Assembly: GCA_021399445.1 (NCBI GenBank)
Contig: JAJTUQ010000008.1
Location: forward strand, 248,001-312,000
Length of the DNA stretch: 64,000 nucleotides
DNA from: Xylogone sp. PMI_703
Lineage: Eukaryota; Ascomycota; Leotiomycetes
Direction: 5' to 3'
This document shows positions 60,666-64,000 of this stretch, one piece after another (position 1 is the first letter of the stretch; every line of letters begins with the position of its first letter). Under the pieces are notes generated by a model that was given only the letters and a program-made list of their open reading frames with translations, searched no databases and had not been told where the DNA came from. The translations under genes were made by a program, and so were the position numbers.

Positions 60666-61705
60666 TTAGGGTTTCCACGGCCCGGGACCAACAAACTTCA
60701 GCAATTCTTGGGCTAAGTTCTTCTCAAATGGAACACTTGTCTGCCACCCAGCTTGCAGCAATGCCTGAACACGCTGGGGCACAGAGCCCTGCGCAAAGCC
60801 TGCACCAAAAGCATCCCAGCTTTGTTGCCATTCAAATACTGAGGGAAAACCAGAACGCTGGTTGATGATCGCTTTTGCGGTAGAAATAGCGTGATGGTCC
60901 CAGCCTGCAACTCGACGGGCGAAGGTATCAATGAAGTGCTCAAATTGCGCATCTGGAATGGCACGATTGATCCCTTTACGGTTTGCCATGTTAGCTTCTA
61001 ACAATTTGCAAGGATCTCCATAGGGGTAACAGAAAGAACGGCATACATCCGTAAAGGGCAGCGGTGTCAGCATCAAAATCATCTGCTCCGAGAACCACTT
61101 CGAGCGCCCTAGATCGTCCTACTAACCTGGGTAATAATTCCAATCCACCACCAGCCGGGGTTAATCCTGGTAGTAGAGAGTATTAGTCAGAGCCGCATAG
61201 GGGCGCACGGCTTGTGTGTGCCAAGGCTTCTTTGCTGACACTTACCGACGCCCACTTCAACATGCCCAAATGTTGCCTTTTCCTTGCTGGCAAATCTGAC
61301 ATCCAAACCTGCTGCAATCTCGGCAGCTCCTTCACGGGCGAGGCCTCTGATTGCCGCAACAGTTAGGACCGGGAGATTTGCAAGACGAGTGACATTGCCC
61401 CAATAGACTGCTGTTGTCAGCTCAGGGGGAATATTGTTCGGGATGATGTCCCAGTGCCCGAGCCAGATGTCTGGGACGTTAGAATCAAAAACCACGACCT
61501 TCACGTCGGAATCCGCTTCAATCTGGTCGATAAGCGCGTAGTAGCTCTCCAAGAACGCGGTGCCTACGATATTTAACGGGGGACAGGAGAATGTAGCGCG
61601 CCAGTAGGCTGGAGTTACTTTTTTAGTAACAATAAAGCCCGTATCGCAGCAACTAGAGACATGTATAGCCGCAATGAAAATTGAAACGAGAGTACGAAGA
61701 TGCAT
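60666..61705 (-). CDS. Crotonase (enoyl-CoA hydratase/isomerase family) with N-terminal signal, 295 aa
   Basis: Exons 61705-61246, 61166-61047 and 60973-60666 give 888 nt with matching phases (introns 79 and 73 nt). The N-terminus MHLRTLVSIFIAAIHVSS is a signal peptide or anchor, unusual for CoA-dependent crotonases, which are normally cytosolic, mitochondrial or peroxisomal. The crotonase core follows: IRGLAREGAAEIAAGLDVRF, FGHVEVGVG joined over an intron to LTPAGGGLELLPRLVGRSRA, the site of the second oxyanion-hole and Glu region, then INRAIPDAQFEHF. In a PKS cluster it might act on a CoA-, ACP- or free-acid intermediate, perhaps hydration, isomerisation or cyclisation. It is divergent from the NR-PKS over a motif array. 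Relatives with signal peptides exist in fungi to my memory, without clear function. Confidence 0.82.
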
Positions 61706-61855
61706 ATTGTTAAAGGTGGATAAAATCCGCGGTGTTCTGTTTGCGTTGCCAACGAAAGCCGTTCAATCAGCAGTCTTTTATATCTCAACTACTTGCAATA
61801 GCAATCACGGACAATTATTAGCTCTACTACAATCCATATACTTTACTACCCAGGC

Positions 61856-61932
61856 TTAGCTTTACCGCGCAGATTTTAGCTTTGCCGCGCAGGCTTTAGC
61901 TCTACCGCGCAGGCTTTAGTTTTGCCTTACGG
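61856..61932 (+). promoter_or_regulatory. Cluster motif array, four units at 20-bp period
   Basis: Units start at 61856, 61876, 61896 and 61916: TTAGCTTTACCGCGCAG, TTAGCTTTGCCGCGCAG, TTAGCTCTACCGCGCAG and a degenerate TTAGTTTTGCCTTACGG. A partial copy, TTAGCTCTACTAC, is at 61818. The array lies between the divergent crotonase (about 150 bp away) and NR-PKS (about 370 bp away). Twenty bp is close to two helical turns, so bound factors would sit on the same face of the DNA. Confidence 0.88.
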
Positions 61933-62304
61933 ACTTTGACCATGCTGTGGGACCAACATGGCAAACGTGATCATGCCTTCAACTACGGAAGTACGTCTCA
62001 CGCCGTTAACACTGCACCTATAATTAGTTGTTTACCTGATATTGCTACCAGTGTTACCCCTTTTCTAGCACGTGCACGGGTTTCGAGAGGAAAGTTGCTT
62101 TAGTATAAGTGTCTCATTTAGGAGTCAGAGACTATGATTTGATCAGTAGAAATAACTTCGTATGATACTACCAACAAAAGATTCCAGAGTTGTTACAAAG
62201 GGATGCTTTTGGCTTATTACAAACACAGATTTGTTAATCGTGAGATAGTGTCTTGACAGACACGTTGTAATAAGTACATCTACTAAGAATTCGAGGGTTC
62301 GAAG

Positions 62305-64000
62305 ATGGCTACCTCAAGACTCCTCGTGTTTGGAGATGCGTCAATTATGCCTCTGTGCGCAATACAGCGGATATTCACTGAATGTGCATTGCGTCAGTCA
62401 GAGTCTCTTCGAAGTTTCATTCGCAAGGCTACAGATGCCATTCAGATCGAAGTGTCCAAACTCCAACCTCACGAGCGTGCTTCTTTTGGTGCATTCGACA
62501 GCTTTCTCGAACTTGCCGAACTATATGACAAGAAGGAAGATACCTTGGGTATCGTCCATGCAGTCTTGGTCTGTCTAATTAGATTGGGAGAACTTATTCT
62601 GTAGGCCGGCAATCGTTCTAACACCACATCAGCTGTAGTTGTTCTAACAGTTCAATATACAGATATAGCGAAGAAGATCACAGTATTTTAGATTGTCACG
62701 GAGACTCTAAGGTGCACGCGCTGGCTATTTGCAATGGCCTACTTCCAGCCACTGCTGCGTCTATTGCGAATAACCTGGAAGAATTATCCCAGGCCGGAAT
62801 ACTGATTCTAGTCATCACTTGCCGTCTCGCTGCCAACGTGTCACGCCGTTCAAAAGAGATAGAAGACAGTTCGAAGGAGTCGTGGGCCTTTTCTGTCCTG
62901 GGTGCAGATGCACCCCGTGACATCCATCACATTCTGGATCAATTCCACCAATCTCAGGTAAGCCCAGATATATGCAAACCTACACCTATAGAGAGTATGG
63001 TAATAACGAGGATACGCTTTAGTCTATCCCTGAGCATCGACAGGCATATGTCGGGATTTCCGGCCAAAATTGGGTCACAGTCTTCGGCCCACCGTCGGTG
63101 CTGAGAGAATTGCGTGCATCTCCTCAGCTTCTGAACGCGGATATTGTGGCTACGCCAGCATATGGAGCAGTTCATGCCTCCCACCTCCGGCTTCCCGATT
63201 TCGATAGAATAATTGGCTCTTCTCCGCTTTTGAATCGACGAATCAAGGACCGCTTCAACCTCATATCTGTTCCTTCCACGCACACGGACAAGAGGACGAT
63301 TTGGACTGACATGCGTGGTCTGCTAGAACATAAAGTATTGCCCGATATATTGACAAATTTCATCGATGTATCCGCCCTGTTCAAAAGTGCAGTATCATGT
63401 TTCCCGAAAGGAACAAATGTCGAGTTGCGTGCCATGGGCCCTACGAGTCATTTATCGCCGCTGAAGAGATACTTGAAGATGCAGGGTGTCTCAATGGCGG
63501 AGGTCAATCCCGTATCGACTCCATCAAAGCCGTGTGAAATGCTTCGCGCGGGCTCAGACCACATAGCTATTGTCGGTATGGCTGGCAGATTCCCCGGATC
63601 AGAGACGGTAGAGGAGCTTTGGGAATCGCTGATGCACCGCAAAAGCTTTGTTCGCGAGGTAGGAGCCCCCATATATGATCATTATTTCTATCGGTTGTTG
63701 AAGTTGAATCCCGTTTTATAGATTCCCAAGGAAAGGTTTGACGTGGAAGCCTACTTCGATCCTACCGGCAAAGCCAAGAATTCCATGACCACCAAGTCAG
63801 GATGCTTTTTGGAACATCCAGGAGAGTTTGACAACTGGTTCTTCAATATTTCGCCCCGAGAGGCGCTCCAAATGGACCCCACCCAACGTCTATTTCTCAT
63901 GGCTGCGTATGAAGCCTTGGAATCCGCCGGCTACGCACCTAACAATGGGCTTGCGACGCAGACGGCCCGAATGGGGACATTCTTTGGACATGGTGGAGAT
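62305..64000 (+). CDS. Non-reducing polyketide synthase, 5' part (SAT-KS), truncated by window edge
   Basis: Exons 62305-62600, 62651-62957, 63023-63658 and 63722 to the edge stay in frame (introns 50, 65 and 63 nt) and give 506 residues. The start has the SAT (starter unit acyltransferase) pattern: LLVFGDASIMP, then ALAICNGLLPA with the catalytic Cys126 and VHASHL with His252. The KS begins DHIAIVGMAGRFPGSETVEELW and continues CFLEHPGEFDNWFFNISPREALQMDPTQRLFLMAAYEALE. The KS active site and later domains (AT, PT, ACP, release) lie outside. An intact SAT next to an HR-PKS without a release domain suggests starter transfer, as in resorcylic-acid-lactone or olivetolic-acid-type pathways. Confidence 0.92.

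Noticed and set aside
61856..61932. Motif array considered as a CRISPR-like or satellite repeat
   Set aside because: The units are contiguous with a 20-bp period and recur at other cluster promoters, so a regulatory array fits better.

Overview
The window looks like chromosomal DNA of a filamentous ascomycete (Pezizomycotina). The evidence is short GT-AG introns of 46-91 nt with CTRAC-type branch points, a fungal highly reducing PKS, the start of a non-reducing PKS with an SAT domain, a Zn2Cys6 regulator, and typical fungal transposons (Fot1/pogo, hAT, MULE, Tad1-like LINE, solo LTRs). I cannot name the species.

Layout. 1-12.7 kb is gene-poor: a MITE, a broken bZIP-ankyrin gene (3.9-4.9 kb), an hAT element with an apparently intact two-intron transposase (6.6-10.0 kb) flanked by a 41-bp perfect inverted repeat, and LINE relics. 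A secreted BBE-type FAD oxidase lies at 12.7-14.5 kb. 15-35 kb is a transposon mosaic: an inverted duplication with a 403-bp identical core (15.3 and 33.0 kb), a dead pogo element, five LTR copies of one family, a ferric-reductase pseudogene, a MULE relic and a second hAT. An intact O-methyltransferase (25.3-26.7 kb) survives inside it. 36-40 kb holds a Zn2Cys6 transcription factor and a small secreted protein. 41.5-46 kb holds a third hAT and a LINE tail.

47.7-64 kb is the main attraction, a polyketide/terpenoid-type cluster: an Orf2/CloQ-like ABBA aromatic prenyltransferase, a farnesyl-diphosphate-synthase-like protein whose diphosphate-binding residues are largely replaced, a complete 2,502-residue highly reducing PKS (KS-AT-DH-MT-ER-KR-ACP, ten introns, no release domain), a signal-peptide-bearing crotonase and the SAT-KS start of a non-reducing PKS that runs off the right edge.

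The promoter regions of these genes share a motif, TTAGCTTTACCGCGCAG. It occurs in arrays at 47.7-47.9, 51.24-51.27 and 61.86-61.93 kb, the last with an exact 20-bp period. This suggests one regulator. Single partial matches lie upstream of the O-methyltransferase and of the secreted protein at 39.3 kb. A plausible scheme (inference) is that the HR-PKS chain is passed to the SAT domain of the NR-PKS, which builds an aromatic core that the ABBA enzyme prenylates, with the FPPS-like protein supplying or modifying the isoprenoid. All exon structures below were assembled by hand from frames, splice sites and family alignment memory. No database search was run.
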